From: Sulfitobacter geojensis
Lineage (GTDB): Bacteria; Pseudomonadota; Alphaproteobacteria; Rhodobacterales; Rhodobacteraceae
Direction: 5' to 3'
Length of the DNA stretch: 64,000 bases
Assembly: GCF_000622325.1 (NCBI RefSeq)
Contig: NZ_JASE01000005.1
Coordinates: forward strand, 930,001-994,000
The notes beneath the pieces are model-generated. The model saw only the letters and a list, made by a program, of their open reading frames with translations, had not been told where the DNA came from and ran no database searches. The translations under genes were made by a program, and so were the position numbers. This document shows, one piece after another, positions 41,777-52,066 of this stretch; positions within the stretch are counted from its first letter, which is position 1; the number at the start of each line of letters is the position of its first letter.

Positions 41777-42583
41777 GTGAAACTCAAGGCACAGATCAAA
41801 GGGCTGATGCGGTTTTCCTATCTGTCCGAAAACGGGTTTGCCAAATCGACCCAAGGCATGGATGCCATGCGCGAGATGCTATACGATCCTGCGCGTCTGT
41901 CGCGCCGGTTCAAGCTTTTCGAACGGCTGGCGTTTCATACCATGTCGCTTCAGGAAGATACGGATTTCACCTGCGCCGTGCTGATCGGCGACAGCTTTCC
42001 GGACAAGGCACGCGCAGAGCTTGAGGACATCATTCGCGATTTCAAGCCGATGCAGATCGTGTCCTTGCCGCCGCTGGTTCATATCCAAGCGGTCAAACAG
42101 GCCTTTAACGCGCTGCCGGATGATCCATCCGCGACCCATATTGCGACCTTCCGTCAAGATGACGATGACGCGATGCACCGCAGCACGACGGCGCGGATCA
42201 GGGCCGTGGCAGACAATTTGTTGCAGGTGCGCACCGATACCAAGCCCTTTGTGATCGCGTTCAATCGCGGCCTTTATCTGGATCCGACCAGCGAAACGCC
42301 GATTACCGAATGGTATGAACGTGCCCCCTTGGGGATCGGTTTGGCGATGGTCACGCCCAAGGGGGATCATGCCACGGTGTTCCGGCGCAATCATCGGAAC
42401 CTGATGGAATACTACGATTGCTACAGCGAGGTGGCGCGGCCGATGTGGATCAGGTCGGTGCATGCGGACAATGATTCCACCGCCCAGCCGCAGGGCAGGG
42501 CCGGTGCGTTGCGTCCGCGCGGTGTTCGGCGGGTGTTGGCGGATGGTTTCGGGCTGACGCCTGAAATGCTGGATGATCTTTAG
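41777..42583 (+). CDS. Putative rhamnosyltransferase-type glycosyltransferase, copy A
   Basis: A 268-residue protein of the Rhamno_transf (PF11316-like) group. The N-terminal IKGLMRFSYLSENGF aligns with the paralogue at 43456-44274 (IGICRFSYPGDGGF). An acidic metal-binding patch FRQDDDDAMH matches FRMDDDDAV in the paralogue, and FVIAFNRGLYLDP matches IAIDFNQGFIARP. It probably acts in the cytosol on a surface glycan. The GTG start at 41777 keeps the domain complete. It lies 17 bases before a DMT transporter gene, so the two are probably co-transcribed. Confidence 0.75.
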   Translation: MKLKAQIKGLMRFSYLSENGFAKSTQGMDAMREMLYDPARLSRRFKLFERLAFHTMSLQEDTDFTCAVLIGDSFPDKARAELEDIIRDFKPMQIVSLPPLVHIQAVKQAFNALPDDPSATHIATFRQDDDDAMHRSTTARIRAVADNLLQVRTDTKPFVIAFNRGLYLDPTSETPITEWYERAPLGIGLAMVTPKGDHATVFRRNHRNLMEYYDCYSEVARPMWIRSVHADNDSTAQPQGRAGALRPRGVRRVLADGFGLTPEMLDDL

Positions 42584-42600
42584 GATGTTAGGGTTTTGAG

Positions 42601-43470
42601 ATGTCGGTGAACCTTGCAGGGGCCCTGCTGATGATGGGGTCGATGGCGTTCTTTGTTCTGAACGACACGATGCTGAAACTGACCGGCGGTGCCGTGCCAT
42701 TGTTCCAGCTGTTGTTTGTGCGCAGCCTGATCACCTGTGGGCTGATCCTTGCCACCAAGGGACGGCTGGGCGCGCTGCATTTCAATATCGCGCGGCGTGA
42801 CTGGGTGATCATCTGGGTGCGCGCGGCCACGGAAGTGATGATTTCGTATTTCTTCCTCACCGCGTTGTTCAACATGCCTCTCGCAAATCTGACGGCTATT
42901 TTGCAGGTGGTGCCGCTGGCGGTGACATTGGCAAGCGCGGTGATCCTGCGCGAGGCCGTCGGATGGCGGCGCAGTCTGGCGATTGCCGTGGGGTTTTGCG
43001 GCGTGCTGCTGATTGTCAGACCGGGGGCCGAAGGGTTCAACATCTGGTCGATCTATGCGCTGATCGCGATGATCGGTGTTACGATCCGCGATCTGGTCAC
43101 CCGCAAGCTTTCGCCAACTGTGCCGTCCATGACGGTAACACTGGTCACGGCGGCATCCGTGATGACCGCTGCGGGGCTTGCGTCGCTCGGCACGCCTTGG
43201 GTTGCGATCTCCGCCCAGTCATGGGGGCTGATCGTGGCGTCGGCATTTTGCATTCTGGGCGGGTATTTCTTTTCGATACAGGTGATGCGTTCCGGCGATG
43301 TATCGTTCACCGCTCCTTTCCGGTATTCGGGGCTGGTCTGGGCGCTGATACTGGGGTGGTTCGTTTTCGGCGAATGGCCGCATGTGCTGACGCTGGTGGG
43401 GGCGTCAATTGTTGTGGCGACCGGGGTGTTCAGCTTTTACCGCGAACGCAAGCTGTCAATCGGAGGATAA
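42601..43470 (+). CDS. DMT superfamily (EamA) transporter
   Basis: A 289-residue inner-membrane protein with about ten hydrophobic helices in two EamA repeats (first begins GALLMMGSMAFFVLNDTMLK, second around residue 150). EamA proteins export or exchange small metabolites; the substrate is unknown. Position between two paralogous glycosyltransferase genes hints at a sugar or lipid-linked intermediate, but this is inference. Its 3' end overlaps the convergent glycosyltransferase by 15 bases. Confidence 0.88.
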   Translation: MSVNLAGALLMMGSMAFFVLNDTMLKLTGGAVPLFQLLFVRSLITCGLILATKGRLGALHFNIARRDWVIIWVRAATEVMISYFFLTALFNMPLANLTAILQVVPLAVTLASAVILREAVGWRRSLAIAVGFCGVLLIVRPGAEGFNIWSIYALIAMIGVTIRDLVTRKLSPTVPSMTVTLVTAASVMTAAGLASLGTPWVAISAQSWGLIVASAFCILGGYFFSIQVMRSGDVSFTAPFRYSGLVWALILGWFVFGEWPHVLTLVGASIVVATGVFSFYRERKLSIGG

Positions 43471-44274
43471 CGCCGCAAAAGCGGCGGCGACGGCATCTGT
43501 GTCAATGGCGTAGGTCGCTTTGAAATGCGCCTTTCCAGAGGCATCGAGCGGTGTCAGACGCGGCGCTTTGATACCAGGCTTCTGGCGGGAATCATTATAG
43601 TCGTTGTGACCACGGATCAGCATATCCTGCCCCGAGAACGTCACAGTCGGCATCTTTTGCCCGACCTTCATATGGGCGAAGTTCATCACGCTGAGCGGCA
43701 GGTCCGGCTGGAACATCAAAGCCAGCGCAGCGGTGGTATAAGGCGTATTGGTCGGGGCGACATCAAGGCCCCGTGCAGAGGGTCGCGCGATGAAACCCTG
43801 ATTGAAATCAATTGCGATATGGCGGTGTTTGGCGGCCAAGGGCAAAACATCCTGCGCTGCTTCGCGCAGGCGTTCGATATAGCTGCAGGCCACGGCGTCA
43901 TCGTCATCCATACGGAATTGCAGGCAGGCGTCGCCGTCAAACCGGCGCACAGTATTGATCGCTTCTTGCATGATTTTGCGATGCGGGGCAGGGGGATAGG
44001 CACGGATCACCGCCTGGGGCATGTGTTCGACTGCGGCGTGCAGCCGGTCGAGGTAACGGGCCGGCAGGCTTTCACCGATCACGATCAATAGGGTAAAGTC
44101 ATCGTCTGATTGCGCCATAAGCGGGGGCAATGTCATGGTTTCGAAGGTCGCGAAACGTTCGGCCATCCGCGCGGGCGCATATAGGTAGTCCATGCGCTCT
44201 TGCAGGGTGGCGTGTTCTACTTGAAACCCGCCGTCACCGGGGTAGGAAAAGCGGCAGATGCCAATTGTTTGCAT
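43456..44274 (-). CDS. Putative rhamnosyltransferase-type glycosyltransferase, copy B
   Basis: A 272-residue paralogue of the protein at 41777-42583, sharing RFSY near the N-terminus, LYxPARMAERF/RRFKLFE, the acidic patch FRMDDDDAV, and FNQGF. Copy B has an added HNDYNDSRQ motif in the C-terminal half. It probably transfers a deoxysugar or similar to a surface polymer. It points toward the DMT transporter gene and overlaps its end by 15 bases. Its start region borders the rpsL promoter. Confidence 0.75.
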   Translation of the reverse strand: MQTIGICRFSYPGDGGFQVEHATLQERMDYLYAPARMAERFATFETMTLPPLMAQSDDDFTLLIVIGESLPARYLDRLHAAVEHMPQAVIRAYPPAPHRKIMQEAINTVRRFDGDACLQFRMDDDDAVACSYIERLREAAQDVLPLAAKHRHIAIDFNQGFIARPSARGLDVAPTNTPYTTAALALMFQPDLPLSVMNFAHMKVGQKMPTVTFSGQDMLIRGHNDYNDSRQKPGIKAPRLTPLDASGKAHFKATYAIDTDAVAAAFAALSSD

Positions 44275-44346
44275 GGGGTCTGTTGCCTTTTCTGTGTTGG
44301 TCTACCATTACAGGCGGCCCGCAGCCGCGCAAGGCGGTCCATGCGG

Positions 44347-44375
44347 TTGACACCTCTGGAACCATCGCCTATACG
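44347..44375 (+). promoter_or_regulatory. Probable rpsL (str operon) promoter
   Basis: TTGACA at 44347-44352 is a perfect -35 box; TATACG at 44370-44375 (17-base spacer), or CTATAC one base earlier, serves as -10. This lies in the 328-bp gap before rpsL and would give a leader of about 220 bases. Confidence 0.7.
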
Positions 44376-44602
44376 CCCGCTATCTCGGTCGCGGAGGTCT
44401 CCTTTGCCAGCCGAAATCATAACTTAAGTGGTCAAGATCCGGTCTATTGCTGACTCGGTCCTCTGGTGCCCCACCGCCTCGCTTTCCTCGGTACGGATGC
44501 GTTGCGGTGTTTTCGCTTTGTCGAAAGACAAGGCACAGAATTTGAAACCGCGTTGGGGTCAGCCCCGCGCATCTGATGTAGACAGAACGGGGATAAACCG
44601 GA

Positions 44603-44974
44603 ATGCCAACGATCCAACAGCTGATCCGCAAGCCGCGCCAGCCGAAACGCAAGACTTCTAAATCCATGCACCTTGAGCAGTGCCCGCAAAAGCGCGGCGT
44701 TTGCACACGTGTATATACAACCACGCCAAAGAAACCGAACTCCGCGATGCGGAAAGTGGCCAAGGTTCGCCTGACCAACGGTTTCGAAGTGATTTCCTAT
44801 ATCCCGGGTGAAAGCCACAACCTTCAGGAGCACTCTGTGGTTCTGATCCGCGGCGGTCGTGTGAAAGACCTTCCCGGTGTGCGCTACCACATCCTGCGCG
44901 GTGTTCTGGATACACAGGGCGTTAAAGACCGTAAGCAGCGTCGTTCCAAGTACGGTGCCAAGCGTCCGAAGTAA
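44603..44974 (+). CDS. rpsL: 30S ribosomal protein S12
   Basis: A 123-residue S12 starting [15 protein letters not shown]. The streptomycin-relevant lysine in [12 protein letters not shown] and the [13 protein letters not shown] segment are wild type, so the sequence predicts streptomycin-sensitive ribosomes. It acts in decoding at the A site. First gene of rpsL-rpsG-fusA-tuf. Confidence 0.98.
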   Translation: MPTIQQLIRKPRQPKRKTSKSMHLEQCPQKRGVCTRVYTTTPKKPNSAMRKVAKVRLTNGFEVISYIPGESHNLQEHSVVLIRGGRVKDLPGVRYHILRGVLDTQGVKDRKQRRSKYGAKRPK

Positions 44975-45043
44975 GTCACAGGCGGGGGCAACCCCGTTTC
45001 ACCAACCGTTTGTATGGTGGGGCCGTGGCCTCACCCCCGCTAA

Positions 45044-45529
<486 letters not shown>

Positions 45530-45543
45530 AATCTCTGGATTGG

Positions 45544-45576
45544 GGGCTCGGATTCGCCGGGCCCTTGACCTTTTTC
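45544..45576 (+). promoter_or_regulatory. Hairpin in the rpsG-fusA spacer
   Basis: GGGCTCGG, loop ATTCG, CCGGGCCC (8 bp with one G-U pair) followed by TTGACCTTTTTC. The T-run is not directly against the stem, so it is a weak terminator/attenuator candidate or a regulatory stem lowering fusA read-through. Confidence 0.45.
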
Positions 45577-45603
45577 AAAGCATATTCCTGAGGAAGCTTT
45601 AAA

Positions 45604-47724
45604 ATGGCACGCGACTACCCCCTCGAACTGTATCGCAACTTTGGTATCATCGCGCACATCGACGCGGGCAAGACCACATGTTCCGAACGTATCCTGTATT
45701 ACACGGGCAAAGAGCATAACATCGGCGAAGTGCATGATGGTGCGGCAACAATGGACTGGATGGAGCAGGAGCAGGAACGGGGTATTACAATTACTTCCGC
45801 TGCGACAACCACCTTCTGGGAGCGCACCGAAGACGGCATGACACCGGATTCCCCCAAGCACCGCATGAACATCATCGACACGCCCGGCCACGTTGACTTC
45901 ACCATTGAAGTTGAGCGTTCGCTGGCCGTTCTCGATGGCGCGGTTACTGTTCTTGACGGTAACGCAGGTGTTGAGCCACAGACCGAAACGGTTTGGCGTC
46001 AGGCCGACCGCTATAAAGTGCCACGCATCGTGTTCGTTAACAAAATGGACAAAATCGGCGCGGACTTCTTTAACTGTGTTGCACAGATCGAAGACCGTAC
46101 CGGCGCGACAGCTGTGCCAATCGGCGTTCCAATCGGTGCCGAAACCGAGCTTGAAGGTCTGGTTGACCTCGTCACCATGGAAGAGTGGGTATACGAGGGC
46201 GAAGACCTTGGTGCGTCATGGGTGAAGCGCCCAATCCGTGCCGACCTGCAGGACATGGCCAAAGAATGGCGCGGCAAGCTGATCGAAGCTGCTGTGGAAA
46301 TGGACGATGAGGCAATGGAAGCGTACCTGATGGACGGGGCTGAGCCCGACGTTCCAACACTGCGCAAACTGATCCGCAAGGGCTGCTTGTCCTTGTCCTT
46401 CGTCCCAGTTCTGGGCGGTTCCGCGTTTAAGAACAAAGGCGTTCAGCCGCTGCTTAACGCTGTTGTCGACTATCTGCCGAGCCCGCTCGACGTTGTTGAC
46501 TACATGGGCTTTAAACCCGGAGACGAAGAAGAAGTTCGTGACATCCCGCGTCGTGCGGATGATGACATGGCGTTCTCCGGCCTTGCCTTCAAAATCATGA
46601 ACGACCCCTTCGTGGGCTCGCTGACCTTCACACGTATCTACTCCGGTGTTCTGAACAAGGGCGATACGCTTTTGAACTCCACCAAGGGCAAGAAAGAACG
46701 TGTTGGTCGTATGATGATGATGCACGCCATCGACCGTGAAGAAATCACCGAAGCATTCGCGGGCGACATCATCGCGCTGGCGGGTCTGAAAGACACCACA
46801 ACAGGTGACACGCTGTGCGCCGTAAACGATCCTGTGGTTCTGGAAACGATGACCTTCCCTGATCCGGTGATCGAGATCGCGGTTGAGCCTAAAACCAAGG
46901 CTGACCAAGAGAAGATGTCGACCGGTCTGGCCCGCCTGGCTGCCGAGGATCCATCCTTCCGCGTTGAGACTGACCTTGAGTCCGGTCAGACGATCATGAA
47001 GGGCATGGGCGAACTTCACCTCGACATTCTGGTTGACCGTCTGAAGCGTGAATTCAAGGTTGAAGCCAACATTGGTGCGCCTCAGGTTGCTTACCGCGAA
47101 ACCATCTCTCGTGAAGCTGAAATCGTATACACCCACAAGAAGCAGTCGGGTGGTTCGGGCCAGTTCGCGGAAGTGAAGATGATCATCACGCCAACAGAGC
47201 CGGGCGAAGGCTACTCCTTCGAATCTCGCGTTGTTGGTGGTTCGGTACCCAAGGAATATATTCCGGGTGTTGAAAAGGGTATCAAATCTGTCATGGACTC
47301 CGGTCCGTTGGCGGGCTTCCCCGTGATCGACTTCAAAGTTGCGTTGATTGAAGGTAAATTCCACGACGTTGACTCCAGCGTACTGGCGTTTGAAATCGCG
47401 GCCCGCATGGGTATGCGCGAAGGCATGAAGAAAGCCGGCGCAAAACTGCTCGAGCCTGTGATGAAAGTCGAAGTGATCACACCGGAAGAATACACCGGCG
47501 GCATCATCGGCGACCTGACATCACGTCGCGGTCAGGTGCAGGGTCAGGACACACGCGGTAACGCGATTGCCATCGACGCATTCGTGCCACTGGCGAACAT
47601 GTTCGGCTACATCAACACCTTGCGGTCCATGTCTTCGGGTCGTGCGAACTTCTCCATGCAGTTCGATCACTACGAAGGTGTGCCACAGGCGATCTCTGAC
47701 GAGATTCAGGCAAAGTTTGCATAA
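45604..47724 (+). CDS. fusA: Elongation factor G
   Basis: A 706-residue EF-G. GTPase motifs are [29 protein letters not shown] and NKMDKIG. Domains II-V are complete, with the domain IV segment [24 protein letters not shown] and the C-terminal [15 protein letters not shown]. It drives translocation and, with RRF, ribosome recycling. GAGGAAGC lies before the ATG. It is followed by an inverted repeat and tuf2. Confidence 0.98.
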   Translation: MARDYPLELYRNFGIIAHIDAGKTTCSERILYYTGKEHNIGEVHDGAATMDWMEQEQERGITITSAATTTFWERTEDGMTPDSPKHRMNIIDTPGHVDFTIEVERSLAVLDGAVTVLDGNAGVEPQTETVWRQADRYKVPRIVFVNKMDKIGADFFNCVAQIEDRTGATAVPIGVPIGAETELEGLVDLVTMEEWVYEGEDLGASWVKRPIRADLQDMAKEWRGKLIEAAVEMDDEAMEAYLMDGAEPDVPTLRKLIRKGCLSLSFVPVLGGSAFKNKGVQPLLNAVVDYLPSPLDVVDYMGFKPGDEEEVRDIPRRADDDMAFSGLAFKIMNDPFVGSLTFTRIYSGVLNKGDTLLNSTKGKKERVGRMMMMHAIDREEITEAFAGDIIALAGLKDTTTGDTLCAVNDPVVLETMTFPDPVIEIAVEPKTKADQEKMSTGLARLAAEDPSFRVETDLESGQTIMKGMGELHLDILVDRLKREFKVEANIGAPQVAYRETISREAEIVYTHKKQSGGSGQFAEVKMIITPTEPGEGYSFESRVVGGSVPKEYIPGVEKGIKSVMDSGPLAGFPVIDFKVALIEGKFHDVDSSVLAFEIAARMGMREGMKKAGAKLLEPVMKVEVITPEEYTGGIIGDLTSRRGQVQGQDTRGNAIAIDAFVPLANMFGYINTLRSMSSGRANFSMQFDHYEGVPQAISDEIQAKFA

Positions 47725-47747
47725 CCGGCAACATTAACAATCGGGGC

Positions 47748-47798
47748 GGCGGGGTGAACCCCGCCCTACCCACACTGTAGGGCGGGGTTCACCTCGCC
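47748..47798. repeat. REP-like inverted repeat between fusA and tuf2
   Basis: A 22-base arm (47748-47769, starting GGCGGGGTGAACC) and its inverted copy (47777-47798) with one mismatch, separated by CCACACT. Each arm is itself self-complementary. A single half-site occurs at 19183-19204 after tuf1. No T-run follows, so it is not a standard terminator. Confidence 0.8.
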
Positions 47799-47826
47799 AC
47801 CCAACAAACCAAAAGGAGCCAACACC

Positions 47827-49002
47827 ATGGCAAAGGAAAAGTTTGAACGTAATAAACCGCACGTCAACATCGGCACAATCGGCCACGTTGACCACGGTAA
47901 AACAACGCTGACAGCTGCGATCACCAAGTACTTCGGTGACTTCAAAGCCTACGACCAGATTGACGGCGCGCCCGAAGAAAAAGCACGCGGTATCACGATC
48001 TCCACCGCGCACGTTGAGTACGAGACAGAGACACGCCACTACGCGCACGTCGACTGCCCCGGCCACGCGGACTATGTTAAGAACATGATCACCGGTGCCG
48101 CGCAGATGGACGGTGCGATCCTGGTTGTGAACGCGGCCGACGGCCCGATGCCACAGACACGCGAGCACATCCTGCTCGGCCGTCAGGTTGGCATCCCGTA
48201 CATGGTTGTTTACATGAACAAAGTGGATCAGGTTGACGACGAAGAGCTGCTGGAACTGGTGGAAATGGAAATCCGCGAGCTCCTGTCCTCTTACGAGTAC
48301 CCTGGCGACGACATCCCTGTCATTCCTGGTTCCGCTCTGGCGGCGATGGAAGAGCGTGACGACAACATCGGTAAAGACTCAATCGTGGCGCTGATGGCAG
48401 CTGTTGACGAATACATCCCGACACCTGCACGTGCGGTTGACCAGCCGTTCCTGATGCCTGTGGAAGACGTATTCTCGATCTCCGGTCGTGGTACAGTTGT
48501 GACAGGCCGTGTTGAGCGTGGCGTGATCAACGTTGGCGATTCAATCGAGATCGTTGGTATTCGCGACACGAAAACAACAACTTGCACGGGCGTTGAAATG
48601 TTCCGCAAGCTGCTGGATCGTGGTGAGGCCGGTGATAACGTTGGTGTTCTGCTGCGCGGTATCGACCGTGACGGCGTTGAGCGTGGTCAGGTTCTCTGCG
48701 CGCCCAAGTCCGTGAACCCACACACCAAGTTCGAGGCAGAAGCCTATATTCTGACCAAAGAAGAAGGTGGCCGTCACACGCCATTCTTCGCGAACTACCG
48801 CCCACAGTTCTACTTCCGTACCACGGATGTGACCGGTACCGTTGCTCTGCCAGAAGGCACAGAAATGGTTATGCCTGGCGACAACCTGAAGTTCGACGTT
48901 GAGCTGATCGCGCCCATCGCGATGGAGCAGGGCCTGCGTTTCGCGATCCGCGAAGGTGGCCGTACTGTTGGCGCGGGCGTTGTGTCCAAGATCACTGAGT
49001 AA
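47827..49002 (+). CDS. tuf: Elongation factor Tu, copy 2
   Basis: A 391-residue EF-Tu identical in protein sequence to copy 1 at 17836, with the same GTPase motifs ([21 protein letters not shown]). Identity with the other locus starts a few bases before the ATG (ACACC) and runs to about 49146. It sits downstream of fusA as in the classical str operon, with AAAAGGAGCC as ribosome site. The upstream repeat may act as a boundary. Confidence 0.98.
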   Translation: MAKEKFERNKPHVNIGTIGHVDHGKTTLTAAITKYFGDFKAYDQIDGAPEEKARGITISTAHVEYETETRHYAHVDCPGHADYVKNMITGAAQMDGAILVVNAADGPMPQTREHILLGRQVGIPYMVVYMNKVDQVDDEELLELVEMEIRELLSSYEYPGDDIPVIPGSALAAMEERDDNIGKDSIVALMAAVDEYIPTPARAVDQPFLMPVEDVFSISGRGTVVTGRVERGVINVGDSIEIVGIRDTKTTTCTGVEMFRKLLDRGEAGDNVGVLLRGIDRDGVERGQVLCAPKSVNPHTKFEAEAYILTKEEGGRHTPFFANYRPQFYFRTTDVTGTVALPEGTEMVMPGDNLKFDVELIAPIAMEQGLRFAIREGGRTVGAGVVSKITE

Positions 49003-49146
49003 GCAACAACGCTCATGCGTCGTTGACGGTGCGACGCCTTGTGTCAGTGTCTTTTCCCCTTGAGAAAAAGATCACGAGAGCAAGGTGTCGGCACACAGAA
49101 GTTATAGAGAACAAAAGGCCGCTCCATTCGGGGCGGCCTTTTGCTT
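49003..49146. repeat. 3' extension of the tuf duplication (second copy)
   Basis: These 144 bases match 19012-19155 after tuf1 with five substitutions (for example TGTCAG for TGGCAG, TCGGCAC for TCTGCAC). The terminator stem is fully conserved. Confidence 0.85.
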
Positions 49147-49149
49147 TTT
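49113..49149 (+). terminator. Intrinsic terminator after tuf2
   Basis: AAAAGGCCGC / GCGGCCTTTT stem as after tuf1, but followed by a longer T-rich tail (GCTTTTTTT). It should end the str operon before the accessory gene that follows. Confidence 0.88.
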
Positions 49150-49257
49150 TTAACGGTTCGTTAACGGTGTTGCGCCGAAGATTGGGGAATGAAGTTTACA
49201 ATCGTCTTTCTTTTTGGCCTGCTTATTCCCTGCGTTGTTTCTCCGCAGGAACAGCGT

Positions 49258-49731
49258 TTGCAGCTTGGTGAAGTATCGACCGCCGACCTACTCTCTACAT
49301 TTGTTGCTGTTCAGGATGAGTTTAGAGCGCGTGGTGTGTTGAAGTCGGGTAATAGTTTGACGGGGGACCTTGCCGAACACGCTTTCATCAAGGCGTTTGG
49401 CTGGAAACCGGCAACACGATCTCAGAAAGGGTTCGATGCAAATTCCGGTGGATCGAGGATCCAGATAAAGGCGAGGCGATTGTCTCGTTCCGGCGGAAAT
49501 GAGCAGCTTGGCGCTATTCGTGATCTTGCCGGTTTCGACGTTCTTGCAGCGGTGCTGTTCGATAGACAATATCGCGTAGTCGTCGCATCACTTATCCCTG
49601 TGGATGTTGTCGTTCGAAAAGCCAAGTTTAATCAGTACACGAATTCTTATCGATTGATGTATGATGAAACTTTGAGATCAGATGAGGACGTTACTGACGT
49701 GACGCTGCGCCTGAAGGAAATAGGGTTCTGA
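49258..49731 (+). CDS. DUF6998-like protein with PD-(D/E)XK nuclease-type motif
   Basis: An accessory gene between tuf2 and rpsJ. From the TTG start at 49258 it has 157 residues. GDLAEHAF (E40), GFDANSGG (D60) and RIQIKARR (Q69, K71) form the E...D...QxK pattern of PD-(D/E)XK nuclease-like folds, and the layout matches my memory of DUF6998 proteins. The TTG has AGGAA about six bases upstream. An ATG at 49189 would add 23 residues resembling a signal peptide (KFTIVFLFGLLIPCVVS) but has poor ribosome-site spacing. Codon use looks more AT-rich than the ribosomal neighbours, suggesting acquisition. Nuclease activity is inferred only. Confidence 0.6.
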   Translation: MQLGEVSTADLLSTFVAVQDEFRARGVLKSGNSLTGDLAEHAFIKAFGWKPATRSQKGFDANSGGSRIQIKARRLSRSGGNEQLGAIRDLAGFDVLAAVLFDRQYRVVVASLIPVDVVVRKAKFNQYTNSYRLMYDETLRSDEDVTDVTLRLKEIGF

Positions 49732-49812
49732 ACCTGACCTATTTCAGAAGAGAAGTCGCATAAAAAACCCTCTTGCCACCCACACCGACTCCCCCTATAG
49801 CAGCCCCAACAC

Positions 49813-49839
49813 CAAGGCCGCGTTCAACACGCGGCCTTG
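49813..49839 (+). promoter_or_regulatory. Stem-loop upstream of rpsJ
   Basis: CAAGGCCGCG, loop TTCAACA, CGCGGCCTTG is a perfect 10-bp stem 88 bases before rpsJ, without a following T-run. It may terminate the upstream accessory gene weakly or be part of an S10 leader bound by L4, as in E. coli; neither is proved. Confidence 0.5.
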
Positions 49840-49927
49840 CCCGTGTTACACATAAGACGCGAAGAGGGTGCCGGATGAGCCGACATCCTCCAATCCGTTA
49901 AAGCCCTGATTTAGGGATGATATATAC

Positions 49928-50245
49928 ATGGCACAAAGCCAAAATATCCGCATCCGGTTGAAGGCGTTTGATTACCGCGTGCTGGACACTTCCACACAAG
50001 AAATCGTCAACACCGCCAAGCGTACCGGCGCATCTGTTCGTGGCCCGATTCCGCTGCCGAACAAGATCGAAAAGTTCACCGTTCTGCGTGGCCCGCACGT
50101 CGACAAGAAATCCCGTGACCAGTTCGAAATCCGCACGCACAAGCGTCTGCTGGATATCGTTGATCCGACCCCCCAGACCGTTGACGCGCTGATGAAGCTC
50201 GACCTCGCCGCTGGTGTGGACGTCGAGATCAAGCTGCAGTCATAA
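49928..50245 (+). CDS. rpsJ: 30S ribosomal protein S10
   Basis: A 105-residue S10 ([20 protein letters not shown]; the family segment [35 protein letters not shown]). It is part of the 30S head and, as NusE, contacts NusG in transcription-translation coupling. First gene of a shortened S10 operon. Confidence 0.98.
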   Translation: MAQSQNIRIRLKAFDYRVLDTSTQEIVNTAKRTGASVRGPIPLPNKIEKFTVLRGPHVDKKSRDQFEIRTHKRLLDIVDPTPQTVDALMKLDLAAGVDVEIKLQS

Positions 50246-50264
50246 ACGTAGGAGGGTAATTGTT

Positions 50265-51137
50265 ATGTTGCGCTCAGGCGTTATTGCAAAAAAGTTGGGC
50301 ATGACCCGGCTGTTCATGGAAGACGGCAAGCAGATTCCTGTAACCGTTCTTCATCTCGATAACCTTCAGGTTGTTGCACAGCGTACCATCGAAAAGGACG
50401 GCTATGTTGCTGTTCAGCTCGGTGCCGGTACGGCAAAGGCAAAACGCACGTCTCAGGCGATGCGCGGCCACTTTGCAGCAGCAAAGGTTGAACCAAAGCG
50501 TAAAGTTGCAGAATTCCGCATTGATGCGGATGCCATGCTCGACGTTGGCGAAGAGATCATTGCGGATCACTATTTCGCAGGTCAGTATGTTGATGTTGCA
50601 GGCACGTCGATCGGTAAAGGTTTTGCCGGTGCGATGAAGCGTCACAACTTTGGCGGTTTGCGCGCGACACACGGTGTTTCCATCTCTCACCGTTCGCACG
50701 GTTCTACAGGCCAGTGTCAGGATCCCGGTAAGGTTTTCAAAGGCAAGAAAATGGCCGGTCACATGGGTGCTGCCCGCGTGACAACGCAGAACCTTGAAAT
50801 CGTGAAAACCGACACAGCACGTGGTCTGATCATGGTCAAAGGCGCGGTTCCCGGCTCCAAGGGTGGTTGGGTGACTGTTAAGGACGCGGTGAAAAAGCCG
50901 TTCCCCGAGAATGCGATTGTTCCAGCCGCATTGGCATCTGCCGCACGTGAAGCCGCGAAAGCCGCTGAAGAAGCAGCCGCCGCCGCAGCCGCAGAAGCCG
51001 AAGCAGAAGCCGCACGTCTTGCTGAAGAGCAGGCAGCAGCCGAAGCAGAAGCGCTGAAAGCAGCCGAAGCAGAGATCGCCGCAGAAGGTGCCGATGCACC
51101 TGCCGCTGACGCAGACAAGAAAGAAGGTGACGCATGA
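50265..51137 (+). CDS. rplC: 50S ribosomal protein L3 with long Ala/Glu-rich C-terminal tail
   Basis: A 290-residue L3. The core (about 1-215) begins [17 protein letters not shown] and contains [22 protein letters not shown] and [16 protein letters not shown] near the peptidyl-transferase centre. The last roughly 70 residues are an A/E-rich, probably helical, acidic extension ([17 protein letters not shown], ending ADKKEGDA) not found in the roughly 210-residue E. coli protein. AGGAGGG lies before the ATG at 50265. The stop overlaps rplD (ATGA). Confidence 0.97.
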   Translation: MLRSGVIAKKLGMTRLFMEDGKQIPVTVLHLDNLQVVAQRTIEKDGYVAVQLGAGTAKAKRTSQAMRGHFAAAKVEPKRKVAEFRIDADAMLDVGEEIIADHYFAGQYVDVAGTSIGKGFAGAMKRHNFGGLRATHGVSISHRSHGSTGQCQDPGKVFKGKKMAGHMGAARVTTQNLEIVKTDTARGLIMVKGAVPGSKGGWVTVKDAVKKPFPENAIVPAALASAAREAAKAAEEAAAAAAAEAEAEAARLAEEQAAAEAEALKAAEAEIAAEGADAPAADADKKEGDA

Positions 51138-51751
51138 AACTCGATGTCATCAAACTCGACGGCGCCAAAGCCGGATCGGTAGACCTGGACGAGGCCCTGT
51201 TCGGCCTCGAGCCACGCGCCGACATCCTGCACCGCGTTGTCCGCTGGCAGCGCAACAACGCGCAGGCCGGTACACACAAGGTCAAGACGCGCTCCGAAGT
51301 GAGCTACTCTACCAAGAAGATCTATCGTCAGAAAGGTACCGGCGGCGCACGTCACGGTGCACGTTCTGCGCCGATCTTCCGCGGGGGTGGTGTTTACAAG
51401 GGGCCGGTTGTGCGTTCTCACGGTCACGAGCTGACCAAGAAGTTCCGCAAGCTGGGTCTGCGTCACGCGCTGTCTGCAAAGATGAAAGCGGGCGAGCTGG
51501 TGATTATCGAGGATGCAACATCCGAAGGTAAAACAGCAGCATTGGCCAAGCAGGTCTCCAACCTCGGTTGGAAGCGGGCGTTGATCATTGACGGCGCAAC
51601 CGTCAACGAAAACTTCCTGCAAGCCGCGCGCAACATTGAAGGTTTGGACATCCTGCCGACAATGGGCGCTAACGTATATGATATCCTCAAGCGTGACACT
51701 TTGGTGATCACGAAGGCGGGCATCGAAGCATTGGAGGCCCGTTTGAAATGA
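51134..51751 (+). CDS. rplD: 50S ribosomal protein L4
   Basis: A 205-residue L4 ([20 protein letters not shown]), with the extended loop [21 protein letters not shown] that reaches the exit tunnel. In E. coli it also represses the S10 operon through its leader. Start overlaps the rplC stop and its stop overlaps the rplW start. Confidence 0.98.
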   Translation: MKLDVIKLDGAKAGSVDLDEALFGLEPRADILHRVVRWQRNNAQAGTHKVKTRSEVSYSTKKIYRQKGTGGARHGARSAPIFRGGGVYKGPVVRSHGHELTKKFRKLGLRHALSAKMKAGELVIIEDATSEGKTAALAKQVSNLGWKRALIIDGATVNENFLQAARNIEGLDILPTMGANVYDILKRDTLVITKAGIEALEARLK

Positions 51752-52044
51752 GCGCCAAGCACAACCACTATGACGTGATCCGCAAACCGATCATCACTGA
51801 AAAAGCAACCATGGCATCCGAGAACAATGCCGTTGTTTTTGAAGTGGCAATCGATAGCAACAAGCCAATGATCAAAGAAGCTGTTGAAGCGCTCTTTGGT
51901 GTCAAGGTGAAGGCCGTGAACACGACCGTCACCAAAGGCAAGGTCAAGCGTTTCCGGGGCCAGATCGGTCGCCGCAAGGACGTAAAAAAGGCCTATGTGA
52001 CGCTTGAAGAAGGCAACACGATCGACGTATCCACGGGCCTGTAA
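51748..52044 (+). CDS. rplW: 50S ribosomal protein L23
   Basis: A 98-residue L23 ([45 protein letters not shown]). It lies at the tunnel exit and docks trigger factor and SRP. It overlaps the rplD stop. Here the S10 operon ends: a terminator follows and rplB is not in the window, whereas in most bacteria rplB follows directly. Confidence 0.98.
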   Translation: MSAKHNHYDVIRKPIITEKATMASENNAVVFEVAIDSNKPMIKEAVEALFGVKVKAVNTTVTKGKVKRFRGQIGRRKDVKKAYVTLEEGNTIDVSTGL

Positions 52045-52066
52045 GCCCAGCGTTATCGTTTTTTTG

